DNA of 55,364 nt, taken from NCBI RefSeq assembly GCF_000733295.1, contig NZ_JPMI01000093.1, positions 1-55,364 of the forward strand. The letters run 5' to 3'. The notes below the pieces were generated by a model. It saw nothing but the letters and a program-made list of their open reading frames with translations. It was not told the origin of the DNA and did not search any database. A program made the position numbers and the translations under genes. How positions within the stretch are numbered: position 1 is the stretch's first letter; each line of letters opens with the position of its first letter. Below, in pieces: positions 27,601 to 36,112 of the stretch. This DNA comes from Archangium violaceum Cb vi76 (GTDB taxonomy: Bacteria; Myxococcota; Myxococcia; Myxococcales; Myxococcaceae).

Positions 27601-28609
27601 CGGCATGCGCCAGGAGCAGCTCACCCGGCTGAAGCAGTTGTTGCGCGCCACCACCCCGGCGCCCGAGGCCGTGGGCGCCTACCATTGGGCCGTCAGCTGC
27701 ATGGGCCTGTCCTTCGTGTTCTCCGGCTCGCGTTGGGAGTTGGAGGACTGGCTCGGGCAGATGGGGCCCATGGTCGCGAGCGGGCCATCACGTGGGTGGA
27801 CGCGGTACATCGACGGCTTCTTCCATCACCTCTTCGAGCCCAGGCCATGGCATGCCTTGACGCAGGCCGAGCAGGGGACGCGGTATTTCCGTGAGCTCGG
27901 CGTGGAGCGGGACGCGCTCATCGTGCAGACCTTCCAGGGGTTGGCGCTGGCCGCGCTGGGAGAGGTGCCCCGGGCCGTGGAGCGGATGCGGGAGGTGCTG
28001 ACCGCGGGCCGGCGTTTGGAGGCACACCTCGCGGTGGGAGCGGCCCAGCACTACCTGGCACAGGTGCTGGCCAACAGCCCCGAGCCGGCGCACCAGCAGG
28101 AGGCGTATGACCTGGTACGTGACTGGGTGGACCTCGAGGAATCCTACTTCTACAGGCGGGGCATCGCGCACTCCGTGCTGGCGAAGGTGATGGGGGAGCG
28201 AGGCGGGTGGCGGGAGGCCGAGGCGCATGCACGCAAGGCCTGTGAGTTGTTGGCCCCCTTCCAGGCGGACGTGGTCTACGCGCGCGGGTGCCTCGGCAAC
28301 ATCCTGCTCGCCCAGGGGAAGACGGCGGAGGCCCGAGAGGTGGCGGCGCTCGGTGTGCGGGAGTTGGAGGCGACTCGGAGTATGGGCATCTACGCGGTGG
28401 CCATCCGCCTGGCATGGGCGCGAGCCTGCTTCGCGGAGGGGGCCACCGGGGAGGGGAACGCCGCCCTGCGCGAGGCTTTGCTCTGTGTGCGTGCTCGCGC
28501 CCACGACATTCCCGAGCCAGAGGCCCGCGAGCGCTTCCTGCGGCAGGTCCCCGAGAACGCCCGGACCCTGGAGCTGGCCCGCCAGCGCTGGGGCGAAACC
28601 ACGGTGTAG
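24662..28609 (+). CDS. Ser/Thr kinase-AAA ATPase-TPR signalling protein
   Basis: This 1315-aa multidomain protein is cytoplasmic. The kinase domain (about 25-290) has AGRGGMGTVY, VALKLL, HRDLKPSNLFL, DFGLAR and MAPEQ, so it should be active. A segment at about 315-430 resembles the second half of a class III cyclase (VVLTTGLGVVNERLPVGEVM then DRAGRLLRQ) without metal-binding residues. The AAA/STAND ATPase follows, with Walker A APAGVGKSRLR near residue 515 and Walker B VLLVLEDLHWSD near 647. About 400 C-terminal residues form TPR-like helices. This layout is common in Myxococcota and couples ligand or partner sensing to phosphorylation. It lies 21 nt behind the SpoIIM gene and next to a shorter paralogue. 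Confidence 0.9.
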   Translation: MEHDKTAPSAPAPFPGIALKGKVVAGRFTLEDEAGRGGMGTVYRALDSSTGRRVALKLLHAVASQQAVMRFNREAVLLEGLRHPAIVSYVAHGTLDNGQPYLAMEWLEGEDLTRRLLREPLTLSEVMALLRRAAEGLAAAHRQGIVHRDLKPSNLFLRGGRPEDVVVLDFGLARHAAPTLMEVTGTGTVVGTPGYMAPEQASSKSEIPPAADIFSLGCVLYECLTGTPPFAAPHFAAVLAKILFAEPLALQKARPGLPMGLQVLVDRMLAKEPKRRLPDADALLESLSALESVPELLLPQAGTDSRPLTMAGAEQKLVSVLLVSPRARVLEEETADWDEGLALRDALRAEVSPHGAQVELLADGSLVGTLMPERGTATDQAALAARCALTFKERWPEAAVVLTTGLGVVNERLPVGEVMDRAGRLLRQVSLMPSSAQVVMDEVTAGLLGASFQLSRLDSSSFLLQGEQLSADESRPLLGRPTPCVGREQELALLELSFSSCVEEPVARALLVTAPAGVGKSRLRHEFLRRMERKEQPPLVLLGRGDPMRTGASYGLLGQALRRWCGIGEGGRQEEHRERLSQRVARHLPEAGARETVEFLGELCALPFPAEGNARLNAARSEPRLMSAQMGRALVAFLKAECAHQPVLLVLEDLHWSDALAVALVDEALRELDEHPFMVLALARPEVKTLFPGLWSRRLQELPLHGLSRKAGARLVREVLGSQVPDAVVQRAVEMADGNALFLEELIRGVSEGRGEGAPETVLAVLQARLQRMEPGARQVLLVASVFGRTFWTGGVAELLGRQFANEALEQLLGLLVEQEVVERQPDSRFSTEAEYRFRHALVRDAAYSLVPDSHRPVGHRLAGAWLAQMGEPDPLVLATHHQLGEQPERAVHFYTRAAEQLFEHYDMPGTMRCVEAALACGGDGAKFVRLRALQAVVAFWMDDMPKCLALGGAVLEELEVGSRLWCWLMGGQILGGIYSGMRQEQLTRLKQLLRATTPAPEAVGAYHWAVSCMGLSFVFSGSRWELEDWLGQMGPMVASGPSRGWTRYIDGFFHHLFEPRPWHALTQAEQGTRYFRELGVERDALIVQTFQGLALAALGEVPRAVERMREVLTAGRRLEAHLAVGAAQHYLAQVLANSPEPAHQQEAYDLVRDWVDLEESYFYRRGIAHSVLAKVMGERGGWREAEAHARKACELLAPFQADVVYARGCLGNILLAQGKTAEAREVAALGVRELEATRSMGIYAVAIRLAWARACFAEGATGEGNAALREALLCVRARAHDIPEPEARERFLRQVPENARTLELARQRWGETTV

Positions 28610-28720
28610 GACTGTAGGACCGACAGCGGCGCCCAGCGCCAGGCGGTCGTACTCGTACATACGGTGAAGGCTCAGGGCGGATGGTGGGGTGGGGATGTGA
28701 TAGGTTCTCCCCTGTCCCGC

Positions 28721-31513
28721 ATGGATAGCGACAAGACGGCTCCATCTCCACCGAGACCTCCTCCCACCATCGCTCCGCAAGGCCAGCTCATCGCCGGGCG
28801 ATTCGTCATCGACGACCTGGCGGGACGCGGGGGCATGGGCCTCGTCTACCGTGCCAGTGACCGCACCACCGGCCGGACCGTGGCCCTCAAGCTGCTGCAT
28901 GCCTCGCCGTCGCAGGAAACCACGCTGCGCTTCAACCGCGAGGCCGTGCTGCTGTCCATGCTGAACCACCCGGGCGTCGTGTCCTACGTGGCGCATGGCA
29001 CCGTCGACGGGGGCCAGCACTACCTGGCCATGGAGTGGCTCGAGGGAGAGGACCTGGCGCGCCGGCTGCTGCGCGAGCCCCTGCGCCTGTCCGAGGCCCT
29101 GGCGCTGCTGCGCCGGGCCTCCGAGGCGCTGGCCGTGGCCCACCGGCAGGGCATCGTCCACCGCGATCTCAAGCCCTCCAACCTCTTCCTGAGAGGCGGC
29201 CGGCCCGACGACGTGGTGCTGCTGGACTTCGGGCTGGCCCGGCAGGCCGTCGCCACGATGATGGGCGTGACGGGCACCGGTGCGGTGGTGGGCACGCCGG
29301 GCTACATGGCGCCGGAGCAGGCCTCCAGCGAGTTGGAGATTCCGCCCGCCGCCGATGTCTTCTCGCTCGGGTGCGTGCTGTACGAATGCCTCACGGGCAG
29401 GCCGCCCTTCGAGGCGCCGCACTTCGCCGCCGTGCTGGCCAAGATCCTCTTCGCCGAGCCGGCGCGCCTGCACAAGCTGCGCCCCAGCCTGCCCATCAGC
29501 CTGCAGGGGCTGGTGGACCGGATGCTGGTGAAGGACCCGAAGCGGCGGCTGGCGGATGCCGATGGGTTGCTCAAGGCGCTCGTGGAGCTGGAAGCCGTCC
29601 CCGAGCTGCTGCTGCCCCGCTCCGAGTCGGATCCGCGTCCCGCGAGCCTGGAGGGCGCCGAGCAGCAGCTCGCCAGCGTTCTGCTGATGTCCCTGCCGGC
29701 GCACGGCCAGGAGGAGACGTCCGAGGCGCCCAGGCGGGGACTCGAGGTGCGGGATGCGTTGCGCGCGGAGCTCTCGGCGCATGGCGTCCGGGTGGAGCTG
29801 CTGGCGGACGGCTCGCTGGTGGCCACGCTGGTGCCCGAGCGTGGCACGGCGACGGATCAGGCGGCGCTGGCGGCGCGCTGTGCCCTCACCTTCAAGGAGC
29901 GCTGGCCCGAGGCCGCCGTGGTGCTGACCACGGGCCTGGGCATGTTCAACGAGCGGCTGCCGGTGGGCGAGGCCATGGACCGGGCGGGGCGGTTGCTGCG
30001 CCAGTTGGAGCGCCTCCCCGACTCCTCGTGCGTGGTGCTGGACGATGTCACGGCGGGGCTGCTCGGGCCGGGCTTCCAACTCTCGCGCATGGATTCGGGC
30101 GCCTTCCTGCTGCAGGGCGAGCAGTTGGGCGTCGACGCCTCGCGGCCGCTGCTGGGCAAGCCCACGCCGTGTGTGGGCCGGGAGCAGGAGCTGGCCCTGC
30201 TGGAGTTCTCCTTCAACACCTGCATCGAGGAGCCCGCGGCGCGGGCCATGCTGGTGACGGCGCCGGCCGGAGTGGGCAAGTCGCGGCTGCGCCACGAGTT
30301 CCTGCGCCGGCTGGAGCGGCGGGAGCAGCAGCCGCTGGTGTTGTTGGGGCGGGGAGACCCGGTGAGCGCGGGCGCCTCGTACGGCCTGATGGGCCAGGTG
30401 CTGCGGCAGGTGTGCGGAATCGTGGAGGGAGAGCCCCTGGAGACGCGCCGCGCGCGGCTGTCCCAGCGGGTGGCCCTGCACCTGCCGGCGGAGGAGGCCC
30501 GGCAGGTGGCGCCTTTCCTGGGAGAGCTGTGCGCCGTGCCCTTCTCCGGAGACGAGAGCTCCCGGCTGCTCGCGGCCCGGAGTGATCCATTGGAGATGAG
30601 CACCCAGGTGAGTCAGGCCCTGGTGACCTTCCTGCGAGCGGAGTGTGCCCACCGGCCGGTGTTGCTGGTGCTGGAGGACCTGCACTGGAGTGACGCGCTC
30701 ACCGTGAAGCTGGTGGAAGAGGTGCTCCGGGCCCTGGCCGAGCAGCCCCTGATGGTGCTGGCGCTGGCGCGGCCGGAGGTGAAGGACCTCTTTCCCGGGT
30801 TGTGGGCGCGCCGCATGCAGGAACTGCCGCTCCATGGGTTGAGCCGCAAGGCGGGGACGCGGCTGGTGCGTGAGGTGCTGGGGCCGCAGGTGCCCGAGGC
30901 GGCGGTGCGCAGGGTGGTGGAGCTGTCCGACGGCAACGCGTTCTTCCTGGAGGAACTCATCCGCCTGGTGCCCGAGGAGCGCGGAGAGTGGGCACCGGAG
31001 ACGGTGCTGGCGGTGTTGCAGGTGCGCTTGATGCGGATGGAGCCCGCGGCCCGGCAGGTGCTGCTGGCGGCCAGCGTCTTCGGCCGCACCTTCTGGCGGG
31101 GAGGCGTGGAAGCCCTGCTGGAGTCCACGGTGGGCGAGACCCTGGATCGCCACCTGCGGCAACTCGTGGAACAGGAGCTCATCGCGCCGCAGCCGGGAGG
31201 CCGTTTCCCCGGTGGGGGCGAGTACCGTTTCCGCCACGCCCTGGTGCGGGACGCCGCCTACGGCCTGGTGTCGGACACGGTCCGGCCCACGGGTCATCGC
31301 CTGGCGGGCGAGTGGCTGGAGCGGATGGGAGGGGAGCTGGAGCCGCTGGAGCTCGCCACCCACTTCCACCTCGGGCAGCAGCCGGCGCGAGCCCTTCCTT
31401 TCTATCTCCAGGCCGCCAAGCGCTTCCTGGAGCGGCATGATCTGCCGGGGCTGCTGCGGTGTCAGCACGGCGCCCTGGCCTGTGGTTACGGCGGCGAAGC
31501 CCCCTCGGTCTGA
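28721..31513 (+). CDS. Ser/Thr kinase-AAA ATPase, tandem paralogue lacking the TPR region
   Basis: The gene encodes 930 aa from ATG 28721; the longer frame adds unlikely sequence. It is closely similar to the preceding protein along its whole length: kinase motifs AGRGGMGLVY, HRDLKPSNLFL, DFGLARQ and MAPEQ; the cyclase-like remnant; Walker A APAGVGKSRLR near 514; and VLLVLEDLHWSD. It stops after LLRCQHGALACGYGGEAPSV. There the longer paralogue continues (MRCVEAALACGGDGAKFVRL) into about 370 more residues of TPR helices. No remnant of that region is seen downstream. The duplication was therefore followed by loss of the C-terminal sensor or partner region. The kinase and ATPase should still work. 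Confidence 0.88.
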   Translation: MDSDKTAPSPPRPPPTIAPQGQLIAGRFVIDDLAGRGGMGLVYRASDRTTGRTVALKLLHASPSQETTLRFNREAVLLSMLNHPGVVSYVAHGTVDGGQHYLAMEWLEGEDLARRLLREPLRLSEALALLRRASEALAVAHRQGIVHRDLKPSNLFLRGGRPDDVVLLDFGLARQAVATMMGVTGTGAVVGTPGYMAPEQASSELEIPPAADVFSLGCVLYECLTGRPPFEAPHFAAVLAKILFAEPARLHKLRPSLPISLQGLVDRMLVKDPKRRLADADGLLKALVELEAVPELLLPRSESDPRPASLEGAEQQLASVLLMSLPAHGQEETSEAPRRGLEVRDALRAELSAHGVRVELLADGSLVATLVPERGTATDQAALAARCALTFKERWPEAAVVLTTGLGMFNERLPVGEAMDRAGRLLRQLERLPDSSCVVLDDVTAGLLGPGFQLSRMDSGAFLLQGEQLGVDASRPLLGKPTPCVGREQELALLEFSFNTCIEEPAARAMLVTAPAGVGKSRLRHEFLRRLERREQQPLVLLGRGDPVSAGASYGLMGQVLRQVCGIVEGEPLETRRARLSQRVALHLPAEEARQVAPFLGELCAVPFSGDESSRLLAARSDPLEMSTQVSQALVTFLRAECAHRPVLLVLEDLHWSDALTVKLVEEVLRALAEQPLMVLALARPEVKDLFPGLWARRMQELPLHGLSRKAGTRLVREVLGPQVPEAAVRRVVELSDGNAFFLEELIRLVPEERGEWAPETVLAVLQVRLMRMEPAARQVLLAASVFGRTFWRGGVEALLESTVGETLDRHLRQLVEQELIAPQPGGRFPGGGEYRFRHALVRDAAYGLVSDTVRPTGHRLAGEWLERMGGELEPLELATHFHLGQQPARALPFYLQAAKRFLERHDLPGLLRCQHGALACGYGGEAPSV

Positions 31514-31603
31514 GCGCGGGCCAACCCGCCCTACTGTTCAGGATGTTGCGGCAGTCGGGGGGCGTACCCGGGAATACCCTGATGACTCGGTAGCATCCGA
31601 GAC

Positions 31604-32113
31604 ATGTACCTCCAGAACTCTCAGCGACTCCGATGCATCGCACTCGCGATGAGCCTTGTCGTACTGGGAGCCGAGGGGCGCGCCCATCAAGCGCAGCCAG
31701 TTCCCGGTGTATCCAATTCGGATCATGCGCCTGCCGCGGTGCGGCCTCCCGGCTTCCATGCATGTCCCGTCGAGACCATGAGCTGTTATCCCGGGTGCGC
31801 GCAGGTTGGAGAACTGTATGCGTGCGGGGCTCAGTTGATCGTGCTCGCGGGGGGACTGACCGCCGCGATCATCGCGGTCGCGGAAGAGGAGGACACTTCG
31901 GTCGACGACTTCTGCAAGAAGCACACGGCTCTCTGCGCGAAAGGAGGCGTGCAGAACAAGGAGAACGAGTACGTTCGTGATGCCAGGTTGCGAGCGGACG
32001 CTTGTGGGTGGCTTCAGGAGCAGTACGCCGGAGCGGAAGCAAGCGAACGCGAGAAGATCCGCCTGGCGCAGAAGTTCCTCGGCTGTCGCAACAAGCAGAA
32101 GCGCAAGTCGTGA
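31604..32113 (+). CDS. Secreted Cys-containing protein, possible toxin of a toxin/immunity pair
   Basis: The 169-aa product has a signal peptide (RCIALAMSLVVLGAEGRA). The mature part has CPVETMSCYPGCAQVGELYACG, then a hydrophobic helix (about 77-92, LIVLAGGLTAAIIAVA). A Cys/Lys-rich tail follows: DDFCKKHTALCAKGG, CGWLQEQY and KFLGCRNKQKRKS. I know no named family. GC content is lower than average, as in the two toxin loci. A DUF4288 gene starts 16 nt downstream. DUF4288 proteins often sit beside secreted effectors, so a toxin role is plausible but unproven. Confidence 0.55.
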   Translation: MYLQNSQRLRCIALAMSLVVLGAEGRAHQAQPVPGVSNSDHAPAAVRPPGFHACPVETMSCYPGCAQVGELYACGAQLIVLAGGLTAAIIAVAEEEDTSVDDFCKKHTALCAKGGVQNKENEYVRDARLRADACGWLQEQYAGAEASEREKIRLAQKFLGCRNKQKRKS

Positions 32114-32129
32114 GGGGAGCGAGGGGACG

Positions 32130-32489
32130 ATGTCCTGGTATGCCGCACATGTTGTGCTCTATCACGAGTTCAGGGAGGGGCCGCAGGAGGAGTTCTCGGT
32201 CATGGAGAACGTCTACCTCATCCACGCCGCAACCGATGAGGAAGCCTTCGCACGCGCCGAGAAGCGAGGACGCTCCGACTGCGTGGAGGACGACGAGAGC
32301 CTGACCGTCGATGGAAGGCCCTCCCGTCTCGTTTTCGGGGGCGTGCGGAAGCTCATCTCTTGTGCCACCGACACCGAAACCCTCGAGGATGGTGTCGAGG
32401 CAACGTACTCCTTCCTGGTCGTTTCCGGCCGGCAGCAGCTCGATTCCTTGATCAAGGGGGAACCCGTCCCCGTGCTCTACGAGGAATGA
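32130..32489 (+). CDS. DUF4288-domain protein (immunity candidate)
   Basis: This 119-aa protein starts behind a good site (gagggga). MSWYAAHVVLYHEFREG at the N-terminus and ENVYLIHAATDEEAFARAEK match the DUF4288 pattern, a small alpha/beta fold. FGGVRKLISC and EATYSFLVVS follow. There is no signal peptide. It is likely co-transcribed with the secreted protein just upstream. A protective role in the cytoplasm is inferred from the pairing only. Confidence 0.7.
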   Translation: MSWYAAHVVLYHEFREGPQEEFSVMENVYLIHAATDEEAFARAEKRGRSDCVEDDESLTVDGRPSRLVFGGVRKLISCATDTETLEDGVEATYSFLVVSGRQQLDSLIKGEPVPVLYEE

Positions 32490-32520
32490 GCGTCCGCCGG
32501 ATGAACCGCCAGCATGAGCC

Positions 32521-33825
32521 CTACAGCACGCCGCGCGCCTTGATGTCGAGGTAGCGGTTGACGGCGGCGAGGCTCAGCTCATCCGGCTGCACGTCGAGCA
32601 TCTGCACGCCACCGGCGCTCACCTTGGCCTTGAGTGTTTCCCGGTCCGTGAGCAGCTCGCTGGCCACGGCCTGCTGGTAGGCCTGCTCGGGCCCCGAGGG
32701 CTCGGTGCGCAGCAGCGCCGCGAGCGCGGTGTCCCGCACGGACAGGCACAGGGGCACGTGCCGGCGCGCCAGCCGATGGAGCGGTGCCACCATGGTGGAG
32801 GCCTGCTCCTCGTCGAGGAAGTCCGTGAACACGCACAGCAGGCTGCGCCGCGTGAGGCGCACGTTCAACTCCTTGAAGAGCGCCAGGTAGTCCACGTACG
32901 TGAGGCTCGGCGTGGTGGAGTAGAGCGTGTCCAATATCTTCCGGTATTGCAGCCGGCCCGCCGCGGGCGGCAGGTACGCCTTCACCCCGTCCGCGAACAC
33001 GGCCAGCCCCACGCGGTCCCCGTTGCGCACCGCCACGAAGGCCAGGAAGAGCGCCGCGTTGACGGCATGGTCCAGCTTGGTGAGCCCGTCCACCTGCGCC
33101 GCCATGGAGCGGCCCGCGTCCACGCAGATGAGGATGGACTGCGAGCGCTCGGACTCCATCACCCGCGTCACCGGCCGGGTGCGCCGCGCGGTGGCCTTCC
33201 AGTCCACGTCGCGCACCGAGTCTCCCTGGGCATAGTCACGCAGCCGCGCGAACTCGCTGCCCCGGCCATCCCGGCGCAACTGCCGCAGGCCCAGGTTCAC
33301 CAGATCCAACGCCGCGCCGGACAGCAGCAGCCGGCTGGCGCCCCGCAGGTCCGGGAACACCGACACGTTCTGCGCCAGCAGGAAGTGGCGCTCATGGAAG
33401 ACGAGCCCCAGCGGCCCCCGCACCCGCACGTGCACGTCCCCGAAGGCGAACTTGCCGCGCTTGGAGGGGGACACCCGGTACACCCAGCGCGTCTGGCTGT
33501 CCGCGGACAGGTGGAGCGGGGCCTCCTCGGGCGTGGCGGTGAAGGACTCGGGCACGTCGTCCTTCACGTGCACGTCCACCGCCTGGCCGCCGCGGTGAAC
33601 CAGCAACAGCTCCACCTTGTTGGGCGCGCCCACGGACAGGCGGGTGGGCAGCTTCCGGCTCACCTCCAGGCGTACCCGGCGGGCCATCAGGAAGTCCGCT
33701 CCCGCCAGCCCCAGGGCGAGCACATCCAGCACCAGCACCGCGCCGCCGAGGCCCGGGAAGAATCCCGCCGCCATCATCGGCACGGCCAGCAGGCACAGCA
33801 GCACCCACAGGCGCCCGGTGGGCAT
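32521..33825 (-). CDS. DUF58 family protein with VWA-like domain
   Basis: The 434-aa product starts at ATG 33825, which shares its A with the stop of moxR (TGATG). Two N-terminal membrane helices (residues 5-45) precede a beta-rich domain. The DUF58 core follows (GSEFARLRDYAQGDSVRDVDWKATAR) and then a von Willebrand A-like fold with DAGRSM as metal-site motif. DUF58 proteins work with MoxR ATPases, which act as chaperones for VWA proteins. It is the last gene of the minus-strand operon. Confidence 0.9.
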   Translation of the reverse strand: MPTGRLWVLLCLLAVPMMAAGFFPGLGGAVLVLDVLALGLAGADFLMARRVRLEVSRKLPTRLSVGAPNKVELLLVHRGGQAVDVHVKDDVPESFTATPEEAPLHLSADSQTRWVYRVSPSKRGKFAFGDVHVRVRGPLGLVFHERHFLLAQNVSVFPDLRGASRLLLSGAALDLVNLGLRQLRRDGRGSEFARLRDYAQGDSVRDVDWKATARRTRPVTRVMESERSQSILICVDAGRSMAAQVDGLTKLDHAVNAALFLAFVAVRNGDRVGLAVFADGVKAYLPPAAGRLQYRKILDTLYSTTPSLTYVDYLALFKELNVRLTRRSLLCVFTDFLDEEQASTMVAPLHRLARRHVPLCLSVRDTALAALLRTEPSGPEQAYQQAVASELLTDRETLKAKVSAGGVQMLDVQPDELSLAAVNRYLDIKARGVL

Positions 33826-34817
33826 CACCGGGGGACCTCGACGGACTGCACCACCTCGCGCAGCACGTCCGAGGGCGTGGCTCCGTCCAGCTCCGCGTCC
33901 GGTGACAACAGCAGGCGATGGCGCAGCACGGGCCCGGCGAGGAAGCGCACGTCATCCGGCGTGACGAAGCCCCGGCCGCGCAGGGCCGCCAGCGCCTTGG
34001 AGGCCAGCAGCAGGTGCACGCCCGCGCGAGGCCCCGCGCCCAGGCGGATGCGGCTGGAAGTGCGCGTGGCCGCCACCAGCTTGCGCACGTACGCGAGCAC
34101 CGGCGGTTCCACCGTCACCTCGTTGAGCGCCGTCCGTGCCGCGAGCAGGCCCTCCTTCGTCACCGCCGGCCCCACGCCCGCGCGTGCCAGGTCTCCCGCG
34201 TCGAAGCCCCGGTGCACCGACGCGAGGATGGCGTCCTCCTCCTCGGGGGCCGGGTAGCCCACGTCGATCTTCAACAGGAAGCGGTCCAGCTGCGCCTCGG
34301 GCAGCGGGTAGGTGCCCTCGGACTCCACCGGGTTCTGCGTGGCGAACACCGTGAAGAGGGGCGAGAGGGGCATGTTCCGGCCCTCCAGCGACACGCCACG
34401 CTCCTGCATGGCCTCCAGCAGCGCGGACTGCGTCTTGGCGGGGGCGCGGTTGATTTCATCCGCCAGCAGCAGGTCCGTGAAGATGGGGCCGCGCACCAGC
34501 ACGAAGGCCTGGCTCTTCAGATCGAAGATGCTGGTGCCCAGGATGTCGGCGGGCATCAGGTCCGGGGTGAACTGGATGCGCTTGAAGTCCGCGCTGACGG
34601 CGCGCGAGAGCGCCTTGGCCATGAGCGTCTTGGCCACGCCGGGCACGCCCTCCAGCAGCACGTGGCCGCCGGCGATGAGGCCCACGAGCATCAACTCGAG
34701 TGGCTCGTCCTGGCCGACGACGGCCTTGCGCACCTCGGAGAGCACGCCCTCGCGGATGGCATGGGCGGCGGCCACGGCGTTGCCGGCGGTGGAGGTGGGA
34801 GCGAAGGTGGAAGTCAT
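33825..34817 (-). CDS. MoxR-family AAA+ ATPase
   Basis: The protein is 330 aa. I start it at MTSTFAPTS, where ATG overlaps the preceding stop (ATGA). Walker A is GVPGVAKT, Walker B is LLLADEINRAPAKTQ, and sensor 1 is FATQNPVESEGTYPLPEAQL, the most recognisable MoxR stretch. The C-terminal lid has LGAGPRAGVHLL and DVRFLAGPVLRHR. MoxR ATPases remodel or insert metal into VWA-domain partners. The neighbouring DUF58 protein is the expected partner. Confidence 0.95.
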   Translation of the reverse strand: MTSTFAPTSTAGNAVAAAHAIREGVLSEVRKAVVGQDEPLELMLVGLIAGGHVLLEGVPGVAKTLMAKALSRAVSADFKRIQFTPDLMPADILGTSIFDLKSQAFVLVRGPIFTDLLLADEINRAPAKTQSALLEAMQERGVSLEGRNMPLSPLFTVFATQNPVESEGTYPLPEAQLDRFLLKIDVGYPAPEEEDAILASVHRGFDAGDLARAGVGPAVTKEGLLAARTALNEVTVEPPVLAYVRKLVAATRTSSRIRLGAGPRAGVHLLLASKALAALRGRGFVTPDDVRFLAGPVLRHRLLLSPDAELDGATPSDVLREVVQSVEVPR

Positions 34818-36112
34818 GACTCCTCGGGGGTCGAAGCAACGAGCGCGCGCGAGGGCGGCCCGGAAGGATGGATGCGCTGGCGCAGCACCGCGGCGCGGGA
34901 GGCCAGTTGTTTCAAGTCGCTCTCGCTGGACACCGTCTCGGCGTTGCGGACCACGGCCCGCAGGCCATGGGCCAGGTCCTCCCGTCCGCGCGAGGCCAGC
35001 CCCTCGGCGACGGACTTGGGGGGCGCATGGGCGGGCAGGCCGGCGTGCAGGGCCAATTCCTGGGTGAGGCCCCGGGTGATGAGGCCGGCGGCGAAGCCGT
35101 GGTGGCGGCCCTCGCGGTACAGGCGGCTCATGGCGAAGAGGGCGTCCGTGGACCCCACGCGCGTGGACTCGGGCGGCGTGCGCGGCCGGCCGAAGCGCTT
35201 GAGGGCCACCGCCCACAGACACAGCCCCAGCAGCAGTTGCGCCACCGCGAAGTGCAGGCCATAGCGGCGGGCGAAGTCCACCACCGAGCGCTCGTTGGTG
35301 AAGCCGTGGTGGTGCTCGTCGAACTCGTAGGGTCCGGGACCCAGGGTGCGCAGGGCGCTCAGCCAGAACTGCGCGTTGTCCGCGCGCGCGAGCGCCTGGT
35401 TCATCGCCAGCTCCGGCGCGCCCACCACCAGCACCTTTCCCGCGCCGTAGGGCACCACCGCCGCCACCGTCATGTGCAGCGGTTCGTCCCGCAGCAGGGG
35501 CACCGCGCCCTTCTCGGGCAGCGTCAGGTAGGCCTGTACCTTCGCCTCCACGCGCTCCACGCCCAGTGTGTACGGGCTGGAGAGCGGCGGGACGAGCGTG
35601 CGCATGGGCAGCGAGGCGTCCGCCTTGAAGAGCTTCACCCCGAGCGCGTCCAGCAGCGGATTCTCCTGGGAGCCCCACGGCACGTAGACGAGGGCGCTGC
35701 CGGCCTTCACGTGCTCGAGCAGCTTCTCCGTCTCCTTGTCGCTCAGCTCGGGGACGTACAGCCGGTTGAAGCCGTGGCGGGGGACCTCCTCGTCCTCCAG
35801 CCCGTCCTCCTTGTCGGCGGCGAGCGCCGTCTGGTCGGGGTCTTCCTCGTGGGCGCCCTTCACCTCCACCGCGAGCAGCACGGGAGTGCCCGTGCCCTTC
35901 TGGATGATTTGAAGGTCCGCGGTGCGCCGGACCACGGGCAGGCCACTCTCCTGGACGAGCAGGAAGAGGCCACGGGCTCCGTCGGGCTGGGCGCGCCAGG
36001 TGGAGAGCGTGTCGGCGAAACCGCCCCGGGCCGCGCCGCGCACCAGCCACGTGCCCAGCACGGCGGTGATGAGCAGACCTCCCACCACGAGCAGCGGGAA
36101 ACGGTCACGCAC
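34814..36112 (-). CDS. DUF4350 family membrane protein
   Basis: The product is 432 aa from a GTG start that overlaps the preceding stop by 8 nt (GTGCGTGA). It has an N-terminal membrane helix (FPLLVVGGLLITAVLGTWLV), a DUF4350 domain at about 30-230, a second helix around 265-290 (LHFAVAQLLLGLCLWAVALK) and a cytoplasmic helical tail. DUF4350 proteins are a standard member of MoxR-DUF58-DUF4129 operons. Their function is unknown; the first domain has a Rossmann/glutamine-amidotransferase-like look in the family. Confidence 0.82.
   Translation of the reverse strand: MRDRFPLLVVGGLLITAVLGTWLVRGAARGGFADTLSTWRAQPDGARGLFLLVQESGLPVVRRTADLQIIQKGTGTPVLLAVEVKGAHEEDPDQTALAADKEDGLEDEEVPRHGFNRLYVPELSDKETEKLLEHVKAGSALVYVPWGSQENPLLDALGVKLFKADASLPMRTLVPPLSSPYTLGVERVEAKVQAYLTLPEKGAVPLLRDEPLHMTVAAVVPYGAGKVLVVGAPELAMNQALARADNAQFWLSALRTLGPGPYEFDEHHHGFTNERSVVDFARRYGLHFAVAQLLLGLCLWAVALKRFGRPRTPPESTRVGSTDALFAMSRLYREGRHHGFAAGLITRGLTQELALHAGLPAHAPPKSVAEGLASRGREDLAHGLRAVVRNAETVSSESDLKQLASRAAVLRQRIHPSGPPSRALVASTPEES

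Noticed and set aside
27788-31468. Very long antisense open frame across the two kinase genes
   Set aside because: It mirrors two clear kinase-AAA proteins and is Gln/His/Arg-rich; it is a shadow of biased codon use.
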